NCBI GenBank assembly: GCA_021799035.1
Contig: JAJZBG010000008.1
Location: 20,013 to 84,012, forward strand
Reading direction: 5' to 3'
DNA from: Actinomycetes bacterium
Lineage (GTDB): Bacteria > Actinomycetota > Acidimicrobiia > Acidimicrobiales > Acidimicrobiaceae
DNA length: 64,000 nt
Shown here: piece after piece, positions 1-8,387 of the stretch
How positions within the stretch are numbered: position 1 is the first letter of the stretch
How the letters are laid out: each line of letters begins with the position of its first letter
Notes under the pieces: generated by a model
The model's database searches: none
Told to the model about the DNA's origin: nothing
The model's input: only the letters and a program-made list of their open reading frames with translations
Translations under genes and position numbers: made by a program

Positions 1-1
1 T

Positions 2-1276
2 AATGTGCCGCTTGAACGGGTTGAAACCGGGGTTTCGAGAGAGGCTCTCCAGAAGCTTTCAGACCAGCTGCACAGCTGGCCAGAGGGTTTTACGATTCAC
101 CCCAAGCTGTCGCGGCAGCTCGAAGGTCGCAAGGCTCTTTTCGCATCCGGCCAAATCGACTGGAGTCTAGGTGAGGCCTTCGCATTCGGGACATTGCTTA
201 TGGAGGGGGTGGATGTCCGCTTTGCTGGCCAGGATTCCAGGCGCGGCACATTTAGCCATAGGCATGCTGCTTTCATCGACTTCAAGACAGGCGACGACTA
301 CGTACCTCTGGCAACGCTTTCCAGCGAAGGAGTCGTCACCGAGTCAGGCAAGCCTGTTGGCCGTTTCATGATCTATGACTCGCTGCTCTCAGAGTATGCC
401 GCACTTGGTTTCGAGTATGGTTACTCGGTTGTGCGCAAAGATTCTCTGGTCTGCTGGGAAGCACAGTTTGGGGATTTTTCAAACGGAGCACAGATAATCA
501 TCGATCAGTTCATAGTGGCTGCGGAGGACAAGTGGGACCAGAGGTCCGGCTTGGTGCTTCTCTTGCCGCACGGGTACGAAGGTCAAGGGCCTGAGCATTC
601 CTCGGCGAGGATCGAGAGATTTCTGCAGATGTGTGCGGGTACCAATATTGCGGTTGCCAACCCGACGACCTCAGCGCAGTTTTTCCACCTTCTTCGAGCG
701 CAAGTGCTTAGGACCCATCAGCGTCCTTTGGTCGTCTTCACACCGAAGTCGCTCCTCAGGGCCCGCCAGTCGCGTTCCAGTGTTGAGCAACTCGTATCAG
801 GCGCGTTCAGCGAGGTCATAGATGACACGCTGGTTACTGCTGGTGGAAGGACGATAGATCTCAAGGATGTCAGAAGGCTGGTTCTATCTTCAGGCAAGGT
901 CGCTTTTGACGCTTTGGCGAAGAGAGATGCAATTGCAGACGGCAAAGAGCCTGGTGAGATTTCTGCGGTGATCCGGGTGGAGCAGCTCTATCCATGGCCG
1001 GTAGAGGAGTTGAGCAAAGTCTTTGCCAAGTACCCGAATGTGAGAGAAGTGGTCTGGCTGCAAGAGGAGCCGGAAAACATGGGTGCGTGGAACTTCTGCC
1101 ATGGCCAGCTGCATGCCCTGTTGCGGAAGAATTTTACCCTGCGCCATGTCTCGAGGGTTCCCGCTGGGTCGCCCGCTACAGGTTCGGCTGCAATGCACGC
1201 TCTTGAGCTTCAAGACCTGCTTTATCGTGCCATGACTGTAGATGTGGATTCGATAACGCCTTCAGATTACCACTAG
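2..1276 (+). CDS. kgd: 2-oxoglutarate dehydrogenase/decarboxylase E1 component, C-terminal part (5' truncated)
   Basis: This is the C-terminal ~424 residues of a thiamine-diphosphate E1 enzyme that decarboxylates 2-oxoglutarate in the TCA cycle. The reading frame is open to the window edge, so the start lies outside. Family landmarks visible are GEAFAFGTLLMEG, FAGQDSRRGTFSHRHA, DSLLSEYAALGFEYGYS, WEAQFGDFSNGAQ, LLPHGYEGQGPEHSSAR and RVEQLYPWP, which cover the pyrimidine-binding and C-terminal transketolase-like domains. In Actinobacteria this enzyme is often a fusion with an E2-like acyltransferase domain (Kgd); whether that applies here cannot be seen from the fragment, so the gene symbol is tentative. 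The stop is TAG, followed by about 400 bp without a confident gene. Confidence 0.93.
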   Translation, partial: NVPLERVETGVSREALQKLSDQLHSWPEGFTIHPKLSRQLEGRKALFASGQIDWSLGEAFAFGTLLMEGVDVRFAGQDSRRGTFSHRHAAFIDFKTGDDYVPLATLSSEGVVTESGKPVGRFMIYDSLLSEYAALGFEYGYSVVRKDSLVCWEAQFGDFSNGAQIIIDQFIVAAEDKWDQRSGLVLLLPHGYEGQGPEHSSARIERFLQMCAGTNIAVANPTTSAQFFHLLRAQVLRTHQRPLVVFTPKSLLRARQSRSSVEQLVSGAFSEVIDDTLVTAGGRTIDLKDVRRLVLSSGKVAFDALAKRDAIADGKEPGEISAVIRVEQLYPWPVEELSKVFAKYPNVREVVWLQEEPENMGAWNFCHGQLHALLRKNFTLRHVSRVPAGSPATGSAAMHALELQDLLYRAMTVDVDSITPSDYH

Positions 1277-1673
1277 GGGATTTGTGTTGAAGGAGGCATG
1301 GCAACACCAAGACTCCTAGTGCTGATGCATGATTTAAGGGATGGGAGTTCTACGAACTTCTTTTCGCCTTTAGTTCAGTTTTAGTTAGTTCAATACGGCG
1401 GACCATTAGGCTTTATAGCTAACAGAGGCGTGTTCCGAATCTGAGTTCCCTTGGGTAGGTCTTGAGATTGACAGTGTTATGTGCAGCCTGGAGTGATTCG
1501 AAGGCTGATTCGAACAAGCGCTTTTATTCGAGTCAGCTTGTTCGGGAACGTTTTGTGCCTCAAGACGCGCTGGCCGCGATACGGCTTGGCACTTTGTCAG
1601 ATTGCCCTGCGATAGGTGATGCAATGATCACATCTACCCGCAAGGTAGTCGCGGTTCGGGAAGGTGAAGTCAT
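1277..1673. other. Intergenic region between kgd and xthA
   Basis: No convincing gene is seen. A weak terminator-like stem lies at 1345-1359 (GAGTTC, loop TAC, GAACTT, then CTTTT). A 9-bp perfect inverted repeat, CGAACAAGC at 1511-1519 and GCTTGTTCG at 1536-1544, is a possible operator. A 71-codon ORF from 1462 overlaps the xthA start as TTGA; its internal segment around IRLGTLSDCPAIGDAM faintly resembles the start of a GNAT acetyltransferase, but it ends at once, so at most it is a remnant. Confidence 0.5.
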
Positions 1674-2450
1674 TTGAGGGTTGCAACCTGGAACGTGAAT
1701 TCGCTGAATGCCAGGATGCCGCGTTTTGTCGCATGGCTCAAAGAGGCAGAACCTGACGTTGTGTGCATCCAAGAGACGAAGCTGAAGCAAGATGCTTTTC
1801 CGCATCTGGAATTGGAGATGCTTGGATATGAGGCGACGCATTTTGGCCAGGGCCAGTGGAATGGGGTTGCCGTCATCTCAAGAGTTGGCTTGAAGAATCC
1901 GATATTTGGCGTCGAAGGTAGCGATAACCCGGAGTCAGAGGAGGCTCGAGCAATTTCAGTGGAGTGCGGAGCCATTGAGATTGTTTCAGTATATGTCCCG
2001 AACGGGCGCAGCGTAGATAGTGATCACTATAGGTACAAGCTGAGATGGTTGGCTGATCTCAAGAAGCACCTGGAAAGGCATTACAAGCCTACAGACAACG
2101 TCATTGTGGCGGGGGACTTCAACATAGCTCCGACGGACAAAGACGTCTGGTCGCCTCAAGCCCTCGAAGGAAGCACGCACGTTTCAAGACCGGAAAGGCA
2201 AGCGCTAGAAGACCTGATGGAGTGGGGTTTGGTGGACTCTTTGAGACATTTCTACGACCAGGAGGGTATCTTCACCTGGTGGGACCACAGGGGTGGCGCA
2301 TTTCACAAGAGGCAGGGTCTTCGTATCGATTACCTTCTGGTGTCAAAGCCACTCGAATCTTGCTTGAACTGGGCACTTGTAGACCGCAATGCGCGCAAGG
2401 GGACCAAGCCGTCTGACCATGCGCCTGTGATAATTGATTTTTCGATATAG
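1674..2450 (+). CDS. xthA: Exodeoxyribonuclease III (AP endonuclease)
   Basis: This is a cytoplasmic base-excision-repair nuclease of the exonuclease III/AP-endonuclease family, 258 residues, the usual length. It would cleave DNA at abasic sites and degrade 3' ends. Visible active-site motifs are N7 in ATWNVNS, E34 in CIQETK, YVPNG, GDFNIAP and the C-terminal SDHAPV with its catalytic Asp-His. The chosen start is TTG at 1674, because the family begins at MR-ATWNVNS and a GGAAGGTGAAG Shine-Dalgarno region lies just upstream. The TTG overlaps the stop of a dubious upstream ORF as TTGA. The thioesterase gene follows after 16 bp and is probably co-transcribed. Confidence 0.95.
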   Translation: MRVATWNVNSLNARMPRFVAWLKEAEPDVVCIQETKLKQDAFPHLELEMLGYEATHFGQGQWNGVAVISRVGLKNPIFGVEGSDNPESEEARAISVECGAIEIVSVYVPNGRSVDSDHYRYKLRWLADLKKHLERHYKPTDNVIVAGDFNIAPTDKDVWSPQALEGSTHVSRPERQALEDLMEWGLVDSLRHFYDQEGIFTWWDHRGGAFHKRQGLRIDYLLVSKPLESCLNWALVDRNARKGTKPSDHAPVIIDFSI

Positions 2451-2466
2451 CAGCCGGGAGGAGAAG

Positions 2467-3195
2467 ATGTCGCAGGACAGCGAAATTGAAACTGAGATGA
2501 AGGCTAGAGGTCACTGGGCCGAGAGGTTCAAGGAGTTCCAGTCAGATAGAGGAAATCCCCGGCGTGTTGCATTCGCGCGTGTTGGAGATGCCACCAGGCG
2601 CGTGATCGAACGCCTCGTAGCTACCATGACTACCAACGAAGAGCTTGACAATATTGCTGCCCAGATAGAGGGCATTGCGAATGCCCTGGAGCGGTACCCG
2701 ATGGGTCGAACCTATGAGGGCTTCTCTGAAGCGGCCAATGCCGGCTCGCCTGGAGGATTCTTTGATCACTCACCGATTTCCGGCGTTGCCAACCCTATCG
2801 CACCGCCACTGAAGTTTGAAGCTCCTGATCTAGATGGCGACAGCGAGAAGAAGATCGTGGCTCATGTGAACTTCGGTTCTGCCTACGAAGGCCCTCCTGG
2901 TTGCGTTCACGGGGGATACTTGGCTGCCGCTTTTGACGAGCTTCTCGGTCGTGCGCAGTCGCTCTGCGGCAACCCTGGAATGACGGCAAACCTCACAATA
3001 AACTATCGCAAGCCAACTCCGCTCAAAGCTGATCTGGAGTTCGAGGGTGTGCTCGTAAAGGTTGATGGCAGAAAGGTCTACACGCGCGGGAGATGCATGC
3101 ACAACGGAGTGCTTACTGCCGAAGCGGAAGCTTTGTTCGTGAGCATAAACTTTGAAAAACTAGCGGAGCTAGCACAGTTGCAGCGTCGCGCATAA
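2467..3195 (+). CDS. PaaI-type hotdog-fold thioesterase family protein
   Basis: This 242-residue protein has a C-terminal hotdog domain (about residues 115-235) recognisable by GPPGCVHGGYLAAAFDELLG, where the His-Gly-Gly helix is typical of PaaI/4HBT acyl-CoA thioesterases. The N-terminal ~110 residues are a helical region as found in many actinobacterial members. The substrate is unknown; hydrolysis of an acyl-CoA is inferred from the fold. The start ATG at 2467 is preferred over an in-frame upstream codon because GGGAGGAGAAG lies directly before it. It is 16 bp downstream of xthA and converges with uvrD. Confidence 0.8.
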   Translation: MSQDSEIETEMKARGHWAERFKEFQSDRGNPRRVAFARVGDATRRVIERLVATMTTNEELDNIAAQIEGIANALERYPMGRTYEGFSEAANAGSPGGFFDHSPISGVANPIAPPLKFEAPDLDGDSEKKIVAHVNFGSAYEGPPGCVHGGYLAAAFDELLGRAQSLCGNPGMTANLTINYRKPTPLKADLEFEGVLVKVDGRKVYTRGRCMHNGVLTAEAEALFVSINFEKLAELAQLQRRA

Positions 3196-3218
3196 CCTGC
3201 TCGGTTCTCAATGACCAA

Positions 3219-5324
3219 CTAGGAGCTGATGCATCGCAGAAGGTCAGCTCCGAACTTTGATGCCTTAGCGCTGCCTATACCTGCAATCTTTGCAAGAGCT
3301 TCGACTGTCGAGGGCAAATGGGTAGCCACCATGCGAAGGCTGTTGTCGTGGAGAATTAGGTGAGCTGGAACTCCGAGTTCCTTTGACTTCTTGGATCGCC
3401 AAAGGCGAAGAGATGTCATGACTGCTTGCTGCTGGTCCGTCAAGGGTGTGCCGGATAGTTGTAGCTTGCGCCTCGCGCTTCTGATTGCCGTGAGGGCTTG
3501 TTCATTAGTTGCGATTTGCCCCGACAGCACTGCAATTTCATCTTGCAGCTTTGCCAGATATGGTGATGGATCCCTGTGGAGCTGGTGGTCGCCAAAGCTA
3601 CGCTGTTTGGCCCAGCTCAGATGAAGGTCTCTTTGAGCTCGTGTGATAGCGACATACAAGAGCCGCTGCTCTTCTTGAAGAGCAGCCCTTGACTCAGCCC
3701 TTGCGATCGGTACCAGGCCATCCTCCATTCCGACAATGAACACGGTTTTCCATTCGAGGCCCTTTGCTTTGTGAAATGTGCTCAGGCTCACAGCATCGCG
3801 GTTGATGTCTGCCTTAGCATTTTGTGCTTCTATGCGGAGCCATTGGGCCAGAGCCAGAGCATCGCTTTCCGGAGAAGATGCTAGATGCTCGTGCGAGAGT
3901 TCCAGAAAGAGATTGAGGTTCTGATAGGCCGGACTTGTCTCGGGAAGGTTTCTGAGTGCCGCTTCTACGGTTGCCTCAAGGCGAGAGTAAAGAGAGCTTC
4001 CCCGCACAGAGCTGTTGTCTCGCTCTAGAATCGTCAAAATCGCCCTGACTTCGCTTTGGGAAAGATAATTTGACTCCCCAGCGAGAAAGACAGGAACGCC
4101 AAGCTCCTTGAGCTTTGTTTGAAACGGTATCAGCTGAGCGTTGGTTCGGGCCAAGATCGCTATATCTGCCCAGGTGGTTCCTGGCTGGTGGGCCAACTTT
4201 GCTCGCACGGCAACTGTGTTGGTTTCGGCCCGGTCGTCGCCGAATGTTCTTATCGACGGTATGGGGCCGTCTGGAAGATTTGCCACGAGTTCGGTGGCGT
4301 TTTCGCCCAGGAGATTCTGTCCTTTGAGGAGAGTCCCAGCTAGAGCCAGTATTTGAGGTGTTGAGCGGTAGTTCTGTGCCAACGCGATGGTTTTTGAAGT
4401 TGGATACTTGGCAGCAAGGGTGGCAATGAGCTTCGGTTCAGCTCCGTTCCATGAGTAGATCGCTTGGTTTGGGTCTCCGACCACGCACAGGTCTTGCCTG
4501 CCTCCGAGGAGGGCATTTACAAGACTCATTTGAACGGGGTTGATATCTTGAAATTCGTCGATGTAGAGATGCCGCATTCTGTAACGTTCCGTTGCTGCGA
4601 ACTGTTGATCAGATGTAAGTGCATGTGTTGCCCATATGATCAAGTCGTCATAGTCGATTTTGCGGAGTCTGACCTTGATCGCTTCATAGCTCCGGAAGAT
4701 GTCTCTGATTTCCGATGCAGTAAGTGGTGTGATTCGATTCGAACCTACGGCGGCATCAGGATATCCGTCGGGATTGATGCCTCGGGCCTTGGCCCACTCG
4801 ATCTCGGCTGTGACAGCAGAGATAACAGACCGTCGATTCAGTTCGCTTTCTGCAGCTCCTGCTTCGAAGCGTCGGAGTGGTCTAGCGTGGCTTCTTGCCG
4901 TGGTGCCTACAGATGCCATCGCTTCGGAGACGATCCTAAACTTTGACTCGACCAAGTCGAAAGGGAGCTGGCCCTTTGATTCCCAGTATCGTTGCAGAAT
5001 CCGGAGAGCTGCTGCATGAAAGGTGTATGCGTCTATCTCGTCTCTCATGTGGAATGCTCGAAGGCGCTGTTTGAGTTCATTAGCGGCTTTTTTAGTGAAG
5101 GTTACTGCTAGGGTGTGGCGCGCATCAGCATCTCCCGTGAGGATCCTATGTGCGATTCGGCGTGTGAGAACCCTGGTCTTACCTGAGCCAGCCCCCGCAA
5201 TAATTATTAGTGGGTGTTCTTTGGCGGTAACCGCTTCCAGCTGCTCTTTATTGAGGTTGGTGAGAATCCGCTCAATATTCGCAGACACTGGTGACTGGTA
5301 GCTGATGCCCGGGTTCATTGCCAT
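3219..5324 (-). CDS. uvrD2: UvrD/PcrA-type superfamily 1 DNA helicase with C-terminal HRDC domain (UvrD2-like)
   Basis: This is a 3'-5' DNA helicase/translocase of about 701 residues for repair and recombination. SF1 motifs are present in order: Walker A AGAGSGKT (about 43-50), TFTKKAANEL, LYIDEFQDINPVQ, VVGDPNQAIYSWNGA, LAQNYRSTPQIL, STFHKAKGLEWKTVF and LLYVAITRAQRDL. The last ~75 residues form an HRDC domain ending in LAKIAGIGSAKASKFG, the architecture of actinobacterial UvrD2. The start is set at the ATG at 5324, because AAGG lies 7 nt upstream; an in-frame ATG at 5399 would add 25 unremarkable residues and overlap the small ORF upstream. The exact start is the main uncertainty. Confidence 0.92.
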   Translation of the reverse strand: MAMNPGISYQSPVSANIERILTNLNKEQLEAVTAKEHPLIIIAGAGSGKTRVLTRRIAHRILTGDADARHTLAVTFTKKAANELKQRLRAFHMRDEIDAYTFHAAALRILQRYWESKGQLPFDLVESKFRIVSEAMASVGTTARSHARPLRRFEAGAAESELNRRSVISAVTAEIEWAKARGINPDGYPDAAVGSNRITPLTASEIRDIFRSYEAIKVRLRKIDYDDLIIWATHALTSDQQFAATERYRMRHLYIDEFQDINPVQMSLVNALLGGRQDLCVVGDPNQAIYSWNGAEPKLIATLAAKYPTSKTIALAQNYRSTPQILALAGTLLKGQNLLGENATELVANLPDGPIPSIRTFGDDRAETNTVAVRAKLAHQPGTTWADIAILARTNAQLIPFQTKLKELGVPVFLAGESNYLSQSEVRAILTILERDNSSVRGSSLYSRLEATVEAALRNLPETSPAYQNLNLFLELSHEHLASSPESDALALAQWLRIEAQNAKADINRDAVSLSTFHKAKGLEWKTVFIVGMEDGLVPIARAESRAALQEEQRLLYVAITRAQRDLHLSWAKQRSFGDHQLHRDPSPYLAKLQDEIAVLSGQIATNEQALTAIRSARRKLQLSGTPLTDQQQAVMTSLRLWRSKKSKELGVPAHLILHDNSLRMVATHLPSTVEALAKIAGIGSAKASKFGADLLRCISS
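3222..3251. terminator. Inverted repeat at the convergent thioesterase/uvrD end
   Basis: GGAGCTGA (3222-3229) and TCAGCTCC (3244-3251) form a perfect 8-bp stem around a 14-nt loop. It overlaps the last codons and stop of the minus-strand uvrD and lies about 27 bp beyond the plus-strand thioesterase stop. It has no clear T-run, so a role as a terminator or mRNA-end stabiliser is inference. Confidence 0.4.
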
Positions 5325-5328
5325 GCGG

Positions 5329-5535
5329 TTACCTTGAGCCGCAAACTGGGAGTCGATGCGTTGAGAATTGAGGAGAGTCGGAGGCAAACAAGCCGCCATG
5401 AATGCATTTATCGGTCATCTCATTCTGTTGTGATCCGGATAGCCAAACGCGATACCCGGCTGGACCCTTTGTGTCGGTGCAGCCAGCAGTAGTCGGCAGG
5501 TTGTCGCCCATGAGGGCAACTCTCTTGGTGGTCAT
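5329..5535 (-). CDS. Possible leaderless small ORF upstream of uvrD (68 codons), function unknown
   Basis: This ORF starts with ATG at 5535 and ends in TAA 4 bp before the preferred uvrD ATG; its final codons contain the uvrD AAGG ribosome-binding site. A -10-like TAGACT sits exactly 6 nt before its ATG, the arrangement seen at several apparently leaderless genes in this window. The product has four Cys and no recognised domain. It may be a real small protein, a leader peptide coupling translation to uvrD, or chance. If uvrD starts at 5399 instead, the two would overlap. Confidence 0.3.
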   Translation of the reverse strand: MTTKRVALMGDNLPTTAGCTDTKGPAGYRVWLSGSQQNEMTDKCIHGGLFASDSPQFSTHRLPVCGSR

Positions 5536-5541
5536 GGCGTT

Positions 5542-5547
5542 AGTCTA
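5542..5547 (-). promoter_or_regulatory. -10-like TAGACT for a leaderless transcript ahead of uvrD
   Basis: On the minus strand TAGACT is followed by 6 nt and then ATG at 5535, so transcription would begin at about the start codon. No Shine-Dalgarno sequence is visible. Promoter activity is inferred from this spacing only. Confidence 0.35.
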
Positions 5548-5631
5548 ACTCAGGGGTATGACCACTTTTCGACCCCACCACAATCCATCTGTTGTGAGTT
5601 GACCAAAAAAGATTGCCCCATTTTTGGGTGT

Positions 5632-7065
5632 CTATTGACCCTGACAACCAACCTCAGAGGGCGAGCCAAGCTGATTGGTTTGGGACTTTGTGGGTTCAGC
5701 GCAGCAAAACCACGACTCAGTTAACCTGGGCTTGCTTTCACACGTTGGAATACTTCTGTGAGGTGGTGCTGGCATGTTGAAGCGTCGGTAGATAGCCTCT
5801 CGCATCAGGGAAAAAACCGTGAAGGGATCAAGATCGTCGCACTCGGCATCTTCCGCAATTGAAGCTAGCTTCTGTTGAAGATCGTCGATGGCGGGATCAC
5901 TGCTGTGCCACTCGTAGGAAAGTGCCTCGGGATTCCAAGGGCCAAACTCGATATCGGCTTCACCCAAAACCAAGGAGCCGAGTGGCACAAGGAGACGGAT
6001 GGTCAGCTGAACAGGATCGACACTGTTCACAAGTTGGTTCTCGAAAAGGAACTCTACTAGATCGAGGAGGTTTTCGCGTGTCGTCCAAGGTGTGAACGGC
6101 ATGAGCGATGGCCTCACCTCGATTCCCTTTTGGCGGAGCAGGCTTAGGGCTTCAAGGATATCTGAACGGGTGTGGCCTTTTCCAAGTCGTTTGAGGATCT
6201 CGTCGGAAGTGTGCTCGAAAGCTGAGACTATGAACTTGAGACCAAGGGTACTCAGTTCGTCCCAGATCCATCTGTTCTCGAGCACATGCTCGACTTTCAC
6301 TGTTGCGTCGAACGTGAGGTCCGGATGGGCCGCATTCATCGCTCGCGCTATTCTCAAGGCATGCATCGGTCCATTCAGAAAATCAGGATCTCCAAACGTT
6401 ATATGCCTTGCGCCATTCTGATAGAGCTCGTTTATCTGAGCTAGGACAGTTTGTAATGGTACTGCCTTGAACCTGCCTCCGAAAACAACGGGAACTGGGC
6501 AGTGGAGGCATTCATGGGCGCAACCAATCGTCGATTCGACGTAGCCCACAACCTTTTGTTCTACACCTTCTATAAGGTGCGCATAATTGGCCAGCCCGGG
6601 GAGTTTGGACCTATCGGGAATCAAGTTCGTCTCGTTCTTTTGGGTGGTTGATTGCGGGTCAACTCCGATTGCGCTCAAGATCTCGCCTCTGTTGCCAGAT
6701 GCGACAGCTTGGTCAAACGAGGAAGAAGACGCCAGGGCCACTTTGGAATAAAGTCCCAGGGCGATGATTGTGATTGAGTCCCCGAAGAGCCTTCTTGCCC
6801 TGTCTGCTATCGCTCTGGCGAGCTGGGTGGCTGTGTGCATAGGCACCGATATGATCAGGTGCGTTGGCGGCATCTGATCTTCAAGTAGGAAGTCCTCAAG
6901 TCGGGTGAACGTTCGCTTGTCAACTGAGTTGTCACAAAGTGAGTACTCAATTCCGGCGGAATTCAGGATTGCTGCTATCCTCGCCAGCACAAGCGGCTGC
7001 TGACCAAGTTCGTAAGTAGAAATTGCCAGCAGCCTGATCGGGGTGTTGCTTGAGGGTGTGGTCAT
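5632..7065 (-). CDS. Radical SAM protein with B12-binding-like N-terminal domain and CCAEP tail
   Basis: This 477-residue protein has an N-terminal cobalamin-binding-like region (ISTYELGQQPL..., about 1-130), a radical SAM core with the 4Fe-4S motif C-x3-C-x2-C in GCAHECLHCPVP (about residues 182-193), and a C-terminal WFCCAEPT motif about 26 residues from the end. That tail matches the family I know as CUAEP/CCAEP-tail radical SAM (seleno)proteins; here both positions are Cys codons (TGC TGC at 5701-5706), not TGA. The substrate is unknown. Its ATG overlaps the TGA of the upstream ATP-grasp gene (ATGA), so the two are translationally coupled and probably act in one pathway. Peptide or small-molecule modification is only a guess. 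Confidence 0.85.
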   Translation of the reverse strand: MTTPSSNTPIRLLAISTYELGQQPLVLARIAAILNSAGIEYSLCDNSVDKRTFTRLEDFLLEDQMPPTHLIISVPMHTATQLARAIADRARRLFGDSITIIALGLYSKVALASSSSFDQAVASGNRGEILSAIGVDPQSTTQKNETNLIPDRSKLPGLANYAHLIEGVEQKVVGYVESTIGCAHECLHCPVPVVFGGRFKAVPLQTVLAQINELYQNGARHITFGDPDFLNGPMHALRIARAMNAAHPDLTFDATVKVEHVLENRWIWDELSTLGLKFIVSAFEHTSDEILKRLGKGHTRSDILEALSLLRQKGIEVRPSLMPFTPWTTRENLLDLVEFLFENQLVNSVDPVQLTIRLLVPLGSLVLGEADIEFGPWNPEALSYEWHSSDPAIDDLQQKLASIAEDAECDDLDPFTVFSLMREAIYRRFNMPAPPHRSIPTCESKPRLTESWFCCAEPTKSQTNQLGSPSEVGCQGQ

Positions 7066-8285
7066 ATTATTTCCATCTTCAGTTTCTGAACTGCTTCTTC
7101 AAGGGCCCTGACCACTGCTTTAGTCGTAGGTGCCTTCGCAAAAACGAATCCAAGGTATTTAGCATCATAAGGGATGGGAAAGACCTCGGTGTTTTCTGAG
7201 TAGGTCATGTCCACTCCCGTCACCCATTTCACAGCTCGCGCCTCATCAATTCCTGCAATCAGTTTTAGAGTCCCTTTCCGTGGCACTGGAATCATGTATA
7301 CCCCGGAAGCTTGGTTCTCAAACGATAGCTCCGGGGGTGAGATTCCTGCAGCTTCGGCAAGTATAAGTTCCTCGATACTTCTTCCTGCTGATAGAGGGAC
7401 GGCTTTCGAACAAGTGCCGCCAATGGATCTGGCCGCAAGCTCAATGAAGTAAATATCACCGGAGTCAGCAATGCGAAATTCAGCGTGGATCGGCCCCGTC
7501 GTTATTCCCAGCTCTATCCTTGCTGTGTCGAGAGCCGCAAAGAGAGCATCGATCGACTTATGTGGAAGCGAGGTTGGGGTAACGTAAATTGTCTCGGCGA
7601 AGAAAGGCCCTAGTAGCGGTTGAGGCTTATCGAAGATGGCTAAGAGCTGAAGCTGACCCGCTATCACTATCGCTTCGACGGCATGTTCGTTTCCGTTTAC
7701 GTATTCCTCGATCAGTAAAGGTTGGCTGGAATCGCATCCGTGCAATGCTTGAATCGAACGAACAAGTGGAATCTTCTCGCGAACTTCTTCCAGCGAATTT
7801 GCTCGCATGACCCCAATCGATCCAGAAAGGGTGGCTGGTTTGATCACAACCGGCATCGTTCCTACCAGCGACAACTTTTCTTCCAAGCTTTCTGAGTCGT
7901 CATACGTTTGAAATTTCGGCTGAAGGACCGTCGCGCCGGAAAGCCTCTTTCTCATGGCTATCTTGTTTTGCGCCAGATCGGTGGTGGATGTGGAGATGTG
8001 TTTCAATCCGAGCTTTTCGCTGGCTAGAGCCGCTGTTCTGAGCCCGGTGTCATCGATTGAGACTACTGCGTCGAAAGGTCTTGCCTTGTGTGCTTCTTGA
8101 ATCTGGCTAGCTCCGATATCTGGATTCTCCAGAGAGACGACGATGGCCCTTCCATCCATGCGATGGGCCATTGGCAGGAGATCCTCAGAGGCAATGGTGA
8201 TTGCGATGTCGAGGCGGGCTGCAGCATCGACGAAGGCCTGGGCTCTGTATGTTTCAGTGGGTACGAGAAGCAGGACGTTTTTCAC
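7062..8285 (-). CDS. ATP-grasp domain carboxylate-amine ligase-like protein
   Basis: This is a roughly 407-residue ATP-grasp enzyme. The N-terminal preATP-grasp Rossmann-like region is followed by the ATP-binding core with PVVIKPATLSGSIGV, LLIEEYVNGNEHAVEA and the metal-binding IHAEFRIADSG...FIELAARSIGG. The family joins a carboxylate to an amine or thiol through an acyl phosphate; the substrate is unknown. It is the first gene of a coupled pair with the CCAEP-tail radical SAM gene. GTG at 8285 gives a conventional N-terminus (VKNVLLLVPTETY) and lies downstream of TAGAAT; a TTG at 8333 in frame is the alternative. Neither has a clear Shine-Dalgarno sequence. Confidence 0.8.
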   Translation of the reverse strand: MKNVLLLVPTETYRAQAFVDAAARLDIAITIASEDLLPMAHRMDGRAIVVSLENPDIGASQIQEAHKARPFDAVVSIDDTGLRTAALASEKLGLKHISTSTTDLAQNKIAMRKRLSGATVLQPKFQTYDDSESLEEKLSLVGTMPVVIKPATLSGSIGVMRANSLEEVREKIPLVRSIQALHGCDSSQPLLIEEYVNGNEHAVEAIVIAGQLQLLAIFDKPQPLLGPFFAETIYVTPTSLPHKSIDALFAALDTARIELGITTGPIHAEFRIADSGDIYFIELAARSIGGTCSKAVPLSAGRSIEELILAEAAGISPPELSFENQASGVYMIPVPRKGTLKLIAGIDEARAVKWVTGVDMTYSENTEVFPIPYDAKYLGFVFAKAPTTKAVVRALEEAVQKLKMEII

Positions 8286-8387
8286 TTGACTTAAGATTCT
8301 ACTAGCCAGGTAGTATTTATTAGTTGTGCGCAATACTTGGAAAAGAGATTTGCGTAGATTCGATCTTTCGCAAAGGTTGGAGTTCTC

